A stretch of DNA of 13,308 nt from CF-161 sp035638495. GTDB lineage: Bacteria; Chloroflexota; Dormibacteria; Dormibacterales; Dormibacteraceae. The position numbers and the translations under genes are program-made. Under the pieces are notes generated by a model. It ran no database searches. It saw only the letters and a list, made by a program, of their open reading frames with translations, and had not been told where the DNA came from. Every line of letters begins with the position of its first letter. Within the stretch, counting starts at the first letter, position 1. Positions 1 to 6,228 of the stretch are shown here, one piece after another. Location of the stretch: NCBI GenBank assembly GCA_035638495.1, contig DASQZW010000241.1, positions 1-13,308 of the forward strand. The letters are read 5' to 3'.

Positions 1-99
1 GATGGAGAGCCCCTCGTCGCAGGCGGCGCCGAGGGCGGCGACGATCTGCCGGGCTCCGGCCTCGACGAGTTCGGCGAGCTCTGTTCCGCGCGTGGGCAT
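1..99 (-). CDS. 5' end of an unidentified gene (33 residues visible)
   Basis: A minus-strand reading frame opens with ATG at 97-99 and runs off the left edge. The visible N-terminus (MPTRGTELAELVEAGARQIV...) is an uninterrupted amphipathic, Ala/Glu/Leu-rich stretch. I cannot assign a family. The start is supported by a good promoter immediately upstream on the same strand: TTGGCG, 17 bp, then TACGGT, with only 6 nt between the -10 box and the ATG, so the transcript is probably leaderless. A GntR/FadR-like palindrome lies just upstream of the -35 box. The gene is divergent from nothing in the window; the next gene leftward-reading is the MFS transporter that ends at 232. Confidence 0.5.
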   Translation of the reverse strand, partial: MPTRGTELAELVEAGARQIVAALGAACDEGLSI

Positions 100-105
100 G
101 TGCCC

Positions 106-134
106 ACCGTAGGCCGGCGCCGGCCCATCGCCAA
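106..134 (-). promoter_or_regulatory. Predicted promoter of the left-edge gene (leaderless)
   Basis: Reading the minus strand, TTGGCG (129-134) is followed after 17 bp by TACGGT (106-111), and the ATG begins 6 nt later at 99. The -35 box matches TTGACA at 4 of 6 positions and the -10 box fits TANNNT. The spacing predicts transcription starting at or next to the start codon. Confidence 0.45.
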
Positions 135-137
135 CCC

Positions 138-155
138 AACCTGTTAAGACCAGCT
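138..155 (-). promoter_or_regulatory. Possible GntR/FadR-type operator
   Basis: The minus strand carries CTGGTCTTAACAG, an imperfect palindrome (CTGGT, 3 nt, AACAG) that differs at one informative position from the TNGTNNNACNA pattern known for FadR-subfamily GntR regulators. It sits just upstream of the -35 box of the left-edge gene. No GntR gene is visible in the window, so the binding protein is unknown. Confidence 0.25.
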
Positions 156-231
156 AGACGGTTAGGTGCCGGCAGTCAGGGCGCGGCGCGCCGCCCGACC
201 CGCCGCAAAGCGTCCCTTCCTGGGCGTGCCC

Positions 232-1725
232 CTAGAGAACGCGGTCGCGGCGCCGCCGAGCGGCACGGCCGGCGATCCAGGTCGTCAGCCACACGGCGAC
301 GCTGACCAGGGCGATCACGTTCCCCAGGTTGTTGACCCACTGCCAGAGCAGCGAACGCCCATCGACGGTCTGGACCACCAGCGCCGCCAGCCCCGACCGT
401 CCCGACAGCGCCGCGACTACCAGGAACGCCGCGCCGAGCACCGAGAGCAGCGCCACCGTCACGAGGAACCTGCGCGGCGGGAGCAGCGCCGACGCGCTGA
501 CGAGGCAGCAGGCCACGACCCCGAGCGCGATCCAGAACAGCGCACGGTCGGGAAAGAGGACCGAGACCGCCGGGACCAGGATGCCGGCCGGTATCGACCC
601 GAGCTGATAGCTCAGCGCGGCGCCGCTGTAGCGCAGCCGCGGCGTGAAGCCCTCCGCGATCAGCGCGGCCTGGGGGCCGTACTGGATCGCGTGGACGGCG
701 GCGGCGGCCAGCATGGCCGCGAGGACCAGGATCGGGACACCGGAACCCAGCATCGTGAACAGCGGGGTCGCAACCACCGCCAGGACCGCGATGCCCAACC
801 CGTAGACCGGACCGCGACCGTGCCGGTCCGAGAGGTGGCCGGCCATCGGGATCGCGACGGCGGCCGTGGCGCAGGCGAGGAGTGTGGCGGCCAGCGCCAG
901 GCCCGCGTCCGACGAGAGGCCGCCGCCGAAACCGATCCTGAGGACCGTCACGACGCAGCCGTAGAACAGCAGGTCCGCCGACAGGCGCGCGCGGGCGGAC
1001 GCCGCGACCTGGTGCCAGTGATGGCGGACCACCTCCAGCGCCGGCCGGTCGGGCGTCCGGGCGCGCGGGCGCCAGCGCAGGAACTCGGGCGTCTCGGGGA
1101 GGCCGCGGCGCAGCCGCCAGCACACGCCCACCAGCGCCAGGCTGAACAGAAACGGCGCCCGCCAGCCCCATGCCGCGAACGCGTCCGGAGGCAGCAGGCG
1201 CGCCGCCGACAGGGTGGCCATCGCCAGCAGCAGCCCGAGCGGCACGCCGACCTGGGGGAGGCTGGCGGCGAAGCCGCGCTTCAACCGGTCGGGCTCCCAC
1301 TCCATCGCCATCAGGACCGCGCCCGCCCACTCGCCGCCCAGGCCTGCGCCCTGCACCAGGCGCAGCAGCGTCAGCAGTGCCAGGGTCGCGAATCCCAGAG
1401 GAGCGCGACCGGGGAGGAGGCCGATCGCGGCGGTGGGCAGGCCCAGCGTCACCAGGGTGGCGATCAGCGTCGACCGCCGTCCCAGGCGGTCGCCGAAGTG
1501 GCCGAAGAGCGCGCCGCCCGCGAGCCGTCCGACGAACCCGGCGCCGAGCAGGACGAGGGTCGGCACCTCGTCGGCGGGCGCCGGCCGGGGGAAGAACACG
1601 AGCGGGATGGCGCCCAGGAACAGGAAGAAGTCGTACCAGCCGATCGTCGTGCCCGTGATGGCGGCCGCCACGATCCGGCCGCGCGCCACGGCGGTCCCGG
1701 TCACGCTGCCCGGTGAGTCGACCAT
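232..1725 (-). CDS. MFS transporter, metabolite:H+ symporter (MHS)-like
   Basis: A 497-residue polytopic inner-membrane transporter of the major facilitator superfamily. It resembles the metabolite:H+ symporter (ProP/ShiA-like) branch. Visible marks are the loop 2-3 motif GHFGDRLGRRS, the MHS-type TM4 signature RLVQGAGLGGEWAGAVL, and a second DRxGR loop (GHLSDRHGRG) in the C-terminal half. MHS proteins usually have about 430 residues and 12 TM helices. Here the last ~80 residues add two more hydrophobic segments (FLVTVALLSVLGAAFLVVAA and IALVSVAVWLTTWIAG), ending in an Arg-rich tail. The substrate cannot be read from sequence. The ATG follows AGGGAG with no gap, which is too close for a normal Shine-Dalgarno; a GTG seven codons downstream (1702-1704) is an alternative. 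A convincing promoter lies upstream, divergent from the GNAT gene. Confidence 0.9.
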   Translation of the reverse strand: MVDSPGSVTGTAVARGRIVAAAITGTTIGWYDFFLFLGAIPLVFFPRPAPADEVPTLVLLGAGFVGRLAGGALFGHFGDRLGRRSTLIATLVTLGLPTAAIGLLPGRAPLGFATLALLTLLRLVQGAGLGGEWAGAVLMAMEWEPDRLKRGFAASLPQVGVPLGLLLAMATLSAARLLPPDAFAAWGWRAPFLFSLALVGVCWRLRRGLPETPEFLRWRPRARTPDRPALEVVRHHWHQVAASARARLSADLLFYGCVVTVLRIGFGGGLSSDAGLALAATLLACATAAVAIPMAGHLSDRHGRGPVYGLGIAVLAVVATPLFTMLGSGVPILVLAAMLAAAAVHAIQYGPQAALIAEGFTPRLRYSGAALSYQLGSIPAGILVPAVSVLFPDRALFWIALGVVACCLVSASALLPPRRFLVTVALLSVLGAAFLVVAALSGRSGLAALVVQTVDGRSLLWQWVNNLGNVIALVSVAVWLTTWIAGRAARRRRDRVL

Positions 1726-1752
1726 CTCCCTGTGGCCCCCGTTGTGAAGGGG

Positions 1753-1782
1753 ACTCTAGCGAAGGAAGGTTGCGACTGCAAC
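1753..1782 (-). promoter_or_regulatory. MFS promoter with an overlapping inverted repeat
   Basis: On the minus strand TTGCAG (1776-1781) and TAGAGT (1753-1758) are separated by exactly 17 bp, predicting a start near 1746 and a ~20-nt leader for the MFS gene. An inverted repeat overlaps the -35 box: GTTGC (1769-1773), a GACT spacer, then GCAAC (1778-1782). It looks like an operator in the space between the divergent MFS and GNAT genes. The regulator is unknown. Confidence 0.5.
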
Positions 1783-1809
1783 AGTGCGTCATCGTGCCAT
1801 CCTCGCCGC

Positions 1810-2412
1810 ATGCCCCACCGGTCGACGACGAGCCCTGAGGAGGCAGCCGCGCTCCAGGAGGCGGGCGCCCGGCTCGTACGCCACGCGCACGACATGGTGC
1901 TCGCCCTGCCCGCCCGCGGCGCCCAGCCGCGGATCCCCGACGGGATCACGCTCCGCACCGGCATCGCGCCCGTGCCGGCGATGGTCCGCGTCCGCCTCCT
2001 GGCCTATCCGCCGGGCCACCCGGACGCGGGGTTCAGCGGGCGATCGGCGGCGGATCACGAGCAGGACCTGACCGAGCTGCTGTCCGGCCGGCTGGTGGGC
2101 AGCGTGCTGGAGGACGCGTCGGCGGTGACCACCGACGCGGCGGGCGCCGTCGCCGGCGCCGTGGTGGTGACGCGGATCGGGCCCGAGCCCTGGGGGTGGG
2201 CGGGCGGGCCCTGGGTCGCCGACGTTATGGTCGTGCCGGCCTGGCAGGGCCGCGGGCTCGGCCGAGCGCTGCTGCTGCACGCCATCACCCGCTGCTCCGC
2301 CGCGGGCGAGGCCCGCATCGGCCTCACTGTCACTGACGGCAATCCGGCGGAGCGGCTGTACGCGGCCCTGGGGTTCCAGCGCCGGCGGACCCTCTACGTC
2401 CTGGAGGAGTGA
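1810..2412 (+). CDS. GNAT-family N-acetyltransferase
   Basis: A 200-residue Gcn5-related acetyltransferase, predicted to move an acetyl group from acetyl-CoA to an amine of unknown identity. The acetyl-CoA motif A is clear: the VADVMVVP strand is followed by WQGRGLGRALL (about residues 145-155). The C-terminal NPAERLYAALGFQ is the usual GNAT motif B ending. The first ~40 residues form a helical, Ala/Arg-rich extension. The ATG at 1810 is preferred over a GTG at 1732, because the extra 26 residues would run through the divergent promoter and are not domain-like. Upstream, CATCCT ends 6 nt before the ATG, compatible with a leaderless start, and there is no good ribosome-binding site. It is divergent from the MFS gene, so a shared effector is possible but unproven. 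Confidence 0.85.
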   Translation: MPHRSTTSPEEAAALQEAGARLVRHAHDMVLALPARGAQPRIPDGITLRTGIAPVPAMVRVRLLAYPPGHPDAGFSGRSAADHEQDLTELLSGRLVGSVLEDASAVTTDAAGAVAGAVVVTRIGPEPWGWAGGPWVADVMVVPAWQGRGLGRALLLHAITRCSAAGEARIGLTVTDGNPAERLYAALGFQRRRTLYVLEE

Positions 2413-2421
2413 CGCCGGCGC

Positions 2422-2589
2422 TCAGCCGACGTCCCGGCTCCGCATCAGGAGCGTCCCGACGCCGCCCGCCGCCAGGGCGTACGCGACCAGGACGACGGCG
2501 CCCAGCCATTGCGGCGGGTTCCCGGGCAGGTCGGCGCCCGTGATCATGACCTGCGAGGCGACCGACGGGACCAGGACGGCGAGCTTCAT
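2422..2589 (-). pseudogene. C-terminal remnant of an ABC-2 type permease
   Basis: A 55-codon minus-strand frame, counted from an internal ATG at 2587-2589, reads like the last helix and tail of an ABC-2 membrane permease: VPSVASQVMITGADLPG, a hydrophobic helix (AVVLVAYALAAGGVGTLLM), then RSRDVG. The end LLMRSRDVG is close to the LLxRRRDV ending common in that family. An ABC-2 permease is normally about 250 residues and the upstream portion is absent: reading back, the frame hits TGA directly before the ATG. No ATPase gene is adjacent. The family match is from recognition only, so a genuine short membrane protein cannot be excluded. It is convergent with the GNAT gene, with 9 bp between the stops. 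Confidence 0.5.
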
Positions 2590-2672
2590 CACTCACTCCG
2601 CGTGCGTGAGGAACGCGATGAGCGAGATGATCGCCGCCGCGACCTGACTGGCCACCAGCGGCCGGGGGGTCG

Positions 2673-2894
2673 CTAGGAGTCCTCTTCTTCGGCCTGTGGC
2701 TCCAGCAGGTCGCGCCACGGGTGCGGCGTCTCGACGCCGGCGCCCCCGCCGAATTCGGGCGCCTCGAAGGCCTCGCGGAGGCGCGCCGCCTGCTGCTCCA
2801 GTTCCGGCAGCACCCACTCGGCCAGTCCGTCGCGCAGCCCGCGGGCCCACCCGGTGAACAGCTCGCGCCGGCTGACCGTCTCCTCGTCGCCCAT
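2673..2894 (-). CDS. 73-aa protein with a twin-arginine-like N-terminus
   Basis: A small acidic protein starting MGDEETVSRRELF and ending in PQAEEEDS. I do not recognise the family. The SRRELF segment resembles the SRRxFL twin-arginine motif near its N-terminus. However, the following WARGLRDGLAEWVLP is amphipathic rather than a proper hydrophobic signal core, so Tat export is doubtful. A second helix (ELEQQAARLREAFEAPE) follows, then a Gly/Pro-rich tail. The ATG is preceded by GAGG at a 7-nt distance, and the frame starts 8 bp after the aminotransferase stop codon. It is therefore almost certainly co-transcribed with the aminotransferase and probably translationally coupled. It may be a partner or accessory protein, but this is inferred from position only. 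Confidence 0.6.
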   Translation of the reverse strand: MGDEETVSRRELFTGWARGLRDGLAEWVLPELEQQAARLREAFEAPEFGGGAGVETPHPWRDLLEPQAEEEDS

Positions 2895-2902
2895 GTGATA
2901 CC

Positions 2903-4288
2903 TCAGCTCCGTGAGTCCATCTCCGCCTCGACCTGGCCGATCGCCTCGTCGAGCGTGTCCACCACGCGCATCAGCTCGTCCTCGGTGATCACCAGCGGCG
3001 GGGACAGCGCCACCACGTCGCCACCGAGCGCGCGCACCAGGACACCCCGCTCCATCGCGGCCAGCATGACGCGACGGCCCACGCCGGCGGCCGGCTCGAA
3101 CGACGCGCGTGTGCCCCGGTCGCGGACGAGCTCCACGCCGCCGATGAGGCCGAGCGAGCGGACGTCGCCGACCAGTTCGTGGCGGCGCAGGCCCTCGAGC
3201 GCCGGCCGCAGCACCTCGCCCATCGCTCGCGCCCGGTCGACCAGGCCCTCGTCCTCGATGATGCGGAGGTTGCGCAGCGCCACGGCGCATGCGGTCGCGT
3301 GGCCGCTGTACGTGAAGCCGTGCGGGAAGGTGCCGTGCAGCTCGCGCAGGGTGTCGTGCACCGCCCGGGTCATGAGCACGCCCGACAGCGGCAGGTAGCC
3401 GCTGGTCACGCCCTTGGCGAACACCATCAGGTCCGGCACGACGCCGTAGTGCTCCATCCCGAACCAGCGGCCCGTGCGGCCGAAGCCGGTGATCACCTCA
3501 TCCGCGATGAGCAGGACGTCGTGGCGGTCGCAGATCTCCCGGACGCGCGGGAAGTAGTCGGGCGGCGGCACGATCGCGCCGCCGGCGCCCTGCACCGGCT
3601 CCGCGACCACCGCCGCGACCGTCTCCGGCCCCGCCTCCTCGATCACGCGCTCCAGCGCGCGGGCGTACCCCTCGCCGGCGGAGCCCTCGCCGTCGTAGCG
3701 GTAGGGATGGGGCGCGGGGGCGTGGAGGAACCCGGGCGCGAGCGGACCGACGCCCTCCCAGAACATCGGCAGGCCGGTCGCGCTCGTGGCGCCGTACGTC
3801 AGGCCGTGGTAGCCGCGAAGACGGGCGACGACGTTCACCTTCTCGGGCCGGCCCCGGAGCTTCTGATACAGGCGCGCGATCTTGTACGCGGTATCGTTCG
3901 CCTCGCCGCCACCGCTCGCGAAGTAGGTGACCGACAGGTCGCCCGGCGCGAGCTCGGCGAGCTTCGCCGCCAGCAGGCTGCCCGGGGCGTGGCCGAACGC
4001 GCCGTAGGCGGACGAGAACGGCAGCTCGCGCATCTGCGCGGCGGCCGCGTCGGCGAGCTCCGCCCGCCCGTACCCGACGTTGACGTTCCAGAGCCCGGCC
4101 ATGGCGTCGAGGAACGGCCGGCCCTCCAGGTCGAACAGCGTCGCCGAGCGGCCACGGCTGAACGACAGCGCCGGGGCCGTGCCGGCGGGCGCGTCGAGGT
4201 CGCCCTGCGGGTGCAGCCAGTGCGTGCGGTCCAGCTCGGCGATCCGGCTGGCCTCGGTCGGATCCATGACGAACGACTTGGCCTCCAT
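2903..4288 (-). CDS. Class III PLP-dependent aminotransferase
   Basis: A 461-residue fold-type I, class III (omega) aminotransferase. The family moves an amino group from an omega-amino acid, polyamine or amine to a keto acid such as pyruvate, using pyridoxal phosphate in the cytoplasm. Visible marks: N-terminal THWLHPQGD; GLWNVNVGYG; the phosphate-binding ASGGGEANDTA; RGYHGLTYGA; AEPVQGAGG; the cofactor-binding aspartate in LLIADEVITGFGRTG (about D263); and the Schiff-base lysine in VFAKGVTSGYLP (about K292). The overall pattern suggests a putrescine-pyruvate or beta-alanine-pyruvate type, but the substrate is not settled. The ATG at 4286-4288 is chosen because TACCCT (4296-4301) ends 7 nt before it, giving a leaderless transcript. 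Longer versions would extend into the divergent sigma gene. The 73-aa gene follows 8 bp downstream. Confidence 0.92.
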   Translation of the reverse strand: MEAKSFVMDPTEASRIAELDRTHWLHPQGDLDAPAGTAPALSFSRGRSATLFDLEGRPFLDAMAGLWNVNVGYGRAELADAAAAQMRELPFSSAYGAFGHAPGSLLAAKLAELAPGDLSVTYFASGGGEANDTAYKIARLYQKLRGRPEKVNVVARLRGYHGLTYGATSATGLPMFWEGVGPLAPGFLHAPAPHPYRYDGEGSAGEGYARALERVIEEAGPETVAAVVAEPVQGAGGAIVPPPDYFPRVREICDRHDVLLIADEVITGFGRTGRWFGMEHYGVVPDLMVFAKGVTSGYLPLSGVLMTRAVHDTLRELHGTFPHGFTYSGHATACAVALRNLRIIEDEGLVDRARAMGEVLRPALEGLRRHELVGDVRSLGLIGGVELVRDRGTRASFEPAAGVGRRVMLAAMERGVLVRALGGDVVALSPPLVITEDELMRVVDTLDEAIGQVEAEMDSRS

Positions 4289-4295
4289 TGGGGCC

Positions 4296-4301
4296 AGGGT
4301 A
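4296..4301 (-). promoter_or_regulatory. -10 box of the aminotransferase operon (leaderless)
   Basis: TACCCT on the minus strand ends 7 nt before the ATG at 4288. It sits inside the GGGTAACCC palindrome in the 50-bp gap shared with the divergent sigma-factor gene. No convincing -35 box is seen (GTGCCG at 17 bp spacing is the best candidate). Confidence 0.4.
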
Positions 4302-4338
4302 ACCCCAACTGCCTCGGCCGGCACCATTCGGGCAGAGG

Positions 4339-5379
4339 ATGAGCGCAGACGACTCACGCCTGGTGGGCGCGGCGCGAGCCGGGGACCGCGCGGCGTTCGC
4401 CACATTGATCGATCGGCACCGGCCGATGCTCGTGGCGAGCTGCCGGCGCATGCTCGGCGGGGGCGACCTCGCCGAGGAGGCCGCGCAGGAGGCGGTGCTG
4501 CAGGCGCTGCTCGGACTGGGCCGGCTGCGGGACCCGGAGCGCTTCGGCGCCTGGCTCGTGGGCATCGGCCTGAACGTGGGCCGCCACCTGCGCCGCCTGC
4601 GGCCCGTGGTGCCGCTGGTGCCCGAGCCGGGGTCCGATCCCCAGGAGCTGGCCGAGGCCGCCGAGCTCGTGGCGCGCGTGCGGGCGGCGGTCGCGGCGCT
4701 GCCAGCCGGCCAGCGCCGGGCGGTGACCCTGTTCTACCTGGCCGGCCTGTCCCAGCGCGAGGTCGCGGCGGTGCTGGGCGTGGAGGTCGGCGCGGTCAAG
4801 GCCCGGCTGCACAAGGCGCGCCGGTCGCTGCGCGCGCGGCTGGCCGAGTTCTCTGAGGAAGTGGAGATGACGGAGAGTGAACTGCTCGAGGTGCGGGTGG
4901 CCGACGTGCTGCGCCGGGACGACCGAAACGTCGTGGTGCTCGAGGAGCTGGATGGGTCACGCCGTCTCGACCTGTGGATCGGGCCGTACGAAGCGGACTT
5001 CCTGGCCGTGCACCTGGAGGACCTCGAGATGGTGCGGCCGCTCACGTACGAGTTCGCCGCACGGCTCCTCGACGCGGCGGGAGGGACGCTGCGGGAGGTC
5101 CGCATCAGCCGGCTCACGGGAGACACGTTCTACGCAGAGGCCGTGGTTGCCGGATCGGGCGGCGCGACCCGCACGGTTGACGCGCGGCCGAGCGACGCGC
5201 TCAACCTGGCCGTGCTGCTGCGGCGACCCGTCAAGGTCGCGCGCGAGGTGCTGGAGGCCGTGCGGCCGGCGCCCGAGGAGCCGGGAGGGGAGGCGCTCAC
5301 CGCGAGCGGCATCGTCGACCAGCTGCTCGCCCGGTTCGACCCCGGGCACGGCGCGGTCCGGCGACGAGCTCGGGGCTGA
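4339..5379 (+). CDS. ECF-like sigma factor fused to a bifunctional-nuclease (DUF151) domain
   Basis: A 346-residue two-part protein. Residues 1-170 are a sigma-70 family factor of the extracytoplasmic type: region 2 (GDRAAFATLIDRHRPML to FGAWLVGIGLNVGRHLRR) and region 4 (ALPAGQRRAVTLFYLAGLSQREVAAVLGV...), whose helix-turn-helix ends in GAVKARLHKARRSLR. Residues 177-320 are a bifunctional nuclease/DUF151 domain, recognisable by VVVLEELDGSRRLDLWIGPYEA, RPLTYEFAARLLDAAGGTL, TFYAEAVV and DARPSDALNLAVLLRRPV. Family members are linked to DNase/RNase activity and disease responses; the role of the fusion is unknown. The frame is continuous, with no stop between the parts. The domain boundary carries an internal ATG (4867) with GAGG 8 nt upstream, so the nuclease part could also be made alone. 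The gene start has AGAGG abutting the ATG. No anti-sigma gene is adjacent. Confidence 0.9.
   Translation: MSADDSRLVGAARAGDRAAFATLIDRHRPMLVASCRRMLGGGDLAEEAAQEAVLQALLGLGRLRDPERFGAWLVGIGLNVGRHLRRLRPVVPLVPEPGSDPQELAEAAELVARVRAAVAALPAGQRRAVTLFYLAGLSQREVAAVLGVEVGAVKARLHKARRSLRARLAEFSEEVEMTESELLEVRVADVLRRDDRNVVVLEELDGSRRLDLWIGPYEADFLAVHLEDLEMVRPLTYEFAARLLDAAGGTLREVRISRLTGDTFYAEAVVAGSGGATRTVDARPSDALNLAVLLRRPVKVAREVLEAVRPAPEEPGGEALTASGIVDQLLARFDPGHGAVRRRARG
4855..4869 (+). promoter_or_regulatory. Internal ribosome-binding site and start at the sigma/nuclease junction
   Basis: GAGG at 4855-4858 is followed 8 nt later by an in-frame ATG (4867-4869, codon 177 of the fusion). This is precisely where standalone DUF151 proteins begin (MTESELLEVRVADVLRRDD). 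It is a better spaced ribosome-binding site than the one in front of the full gene, so a separate ~170-residue nuclease product is plausible. Confidence 0.45.
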
Positions 5380-5459
5380 CGCCGCCCGCCGCCGCGTGCG
5401 ACGATTGCGCGCACCCGGCGGCGACATGGCGCGCCGCCTCCGCACGAAGGAGGTCGGAA

Positions 5460-5894
5460 GTGGCGGATCGGATCGAGATCGGCGGCATCCATCACCTGCG
5501 CCTGACGGTGACCGACGTGCAGCGCAGTCGCGAGTTCTATACGGGCCTGCTCGGCTTCGAGGTCGCCGTGGAGTCGCCGCCGGCGGACGATCCAACCGCC
5601 GCGGCCGTGTACCCGGTCCTGTGGGGCGGCGTGGTGATGGTGCGCGGGAACCTGCTGATGGGCCTGCGTCCGGTCGCGCCTGCCGGCGACAGCTTCGACG
5701 AGAATCGCGTCGGCCTCGACCACCTGAGCTTCAGCGTCGCCAACCGGGCGGACCTGGACGCGGCGGTCCGCCTGCTGGACGAGCGCGGTGTGCCGCACGG
5801 CGAGATCAGGACTCTGGAGGGCTTCGGCATCCACGTGCTGCCGTTCCGGGATCCCGACAACATCCAGGTCGAGCTGACGGCGCCCGTGGGCTGA
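5460..5894 (+). CDS. VOC-superfamily (glyoxalase/dioxygenase-like) metalloprotein
   Basis: A 144-residue single-unit vicinal-oxygen-chelate protein with two beta-alpha-beta-beta-beta halves: GIHHLRLTVTDVQRSREFYTGLLGF and GLDHLSFSVANRADLDAAVRLLDERGV, ending in the typical DPDNIQVEL. The expected metal ligands are present at about H12, H88 and E138, so it should bind a divalent metal. The reaction is unknown; the family includes glyoxalases, extradiol dioxygenases, fosfomycin-type resistance proteins and isomerases. The GTG start at 5460 is fixed by an excellent Shine-Dalgarno, AAGGAGG 6 nt upstream. This contrasts with most genes here, which look leaderless, and suggests it is read from a longer transcript, possibly from the sigma-nuclease gene 80 bp upstream. 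Confidence 0.88.
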   Translation: MADRIEIGGIHHLRLTVTDVQRSREFYTGLLGFEVAVESPPADDPTAAAVYPVLWGGVVMVRGNLLMGLRPVAPAGDSFDENRVGLDHLSFSVANRADLDAAVRLLDERGVPHGEIRTLEGFGIHVLPFRDPDNIQVELTAPVG

Positions 5895-5915
5895 CCGATT
5901 TCGTGCGCTGACTGT

Positions 5916-5954
5916 CTCACGAAAATCTCGAATGTGAATCGGATTTCTCGTGAG
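5916..5954. repeat. Large inverted repeat upstream of the helix-turn-helix gene
   Basis: The left arm CTCACGAAAATC (5916-5927) and right arm GATTTCTCGTGAG (5942-5954) are complementary except for one extra base in the right arm, around a 14-nt centre. It is AT-richer than its surroundings. No T-run follows on either strand, so a terminator is less likely than an operator. It lies 26-64 bp upstream of the -10 box of the 62-aa helix-turn-helix gene and could be the binding site of that protein. Confidence 0.6.
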
Positions 5955-5980
5955 CGTCTTCTGAGGGTCAATCAAGTGTC

Positions 5981-5986
5981 TAATAT
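5981..5986 (+). promoter_or_regulatory. -10 box of the helix-turn-helix gene (leaderless)
   Basis: TAATAT, 5 of 6 to TATAAT, ends 8 nt before the GTG at 5995, predicting a transcript that begins at or next to the start codon. TTCTGA at 5959-5964 is a weak -35 candidate with a 16-bp spacer. Confidence 0.5.
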
Positions 5987-5994
5987 GCCCTCGC

Positions 5995-6183
5995 GTGCCG
6001 CGCTACGTGACCATCAAGCAGGCAACGGAGCAGGAGGGGGTGAGCCGCGCGACCCTGTACCGGTGGATCAAGCTCGGCTACCTGACGAAGTACCGCACGC
6101 CGGGCTACGACCGCCGGACGCACATCGACCTCGACGAGCTGCAGGAGCTCCGTCGCAACCCGCCGATGGAACCGATCGAGTGA
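5995..6183 (+). CDS. Small helix-turn-helix (MerR/excisionase-like) DNA-binding protein
   Basis: A 62-residue protein that is essentially one winged helix-turn-helix of the MerR/excisionase type. YVTIKQATEQEGVSRATLYRWIKLGYLTKYRTPG contains helix-turn-helix (residues ~4-25) and a wing (TKYRTPGYDRRTHIDLDEL), ending with a short helix and a Pro-rich tail. No effector or dimerisation domain is present. Such proteins act as small regulators, as phage/plasmid excision factors or as factors tied to housekeeping genes; no integrase or att site is visible here, so a chromosomal regulator is more likely. The GTG start is fixed by TAATAT 8 nt upstream (leaderless). The large palindrome upstream makes autoregulation a reasonable guess. 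Confidence 0.82.
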   Translation: MPRYVTIKQATEQEGVSRATLYRWIKLGYLTKYRTPGYDRRTHIDLDELQELRRNPPMEPIE

Positions 6184-6228
6184 GCGTGGTCGAATAGCTC
6201 GCCTGCCCGCCCGGTTCGACTTCCTACG

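Noticed and set aside
166..1716. A 516-codon plus-strand frame opposite the MFS gene
   Set aside because: It is extremely rich in Arg, Gln, Asp and His with no domain. It is the antisense shadow of the clearly real MFS transporter in high-GC DNA.
1732..1809. A longer GNAT start (GTG at 1732)
   Set aside because: The extra 26 codons would run through the MFS promoter and operator-like repeat and give a Cys/Ser-rich non-domain sequence.
3179..4342. A 387-codon plus-strand frame opposite the aminotransferase
   Set aside because: Same antisense artefact; every aminotransferase motif is on the minus strand.
5995..6183. Excisionase of a mobile element
   Set aside because: No integrase, att-like repeats or other phage or plasmid genes nearby, and flanking genes are ordinary chromosomal ones.
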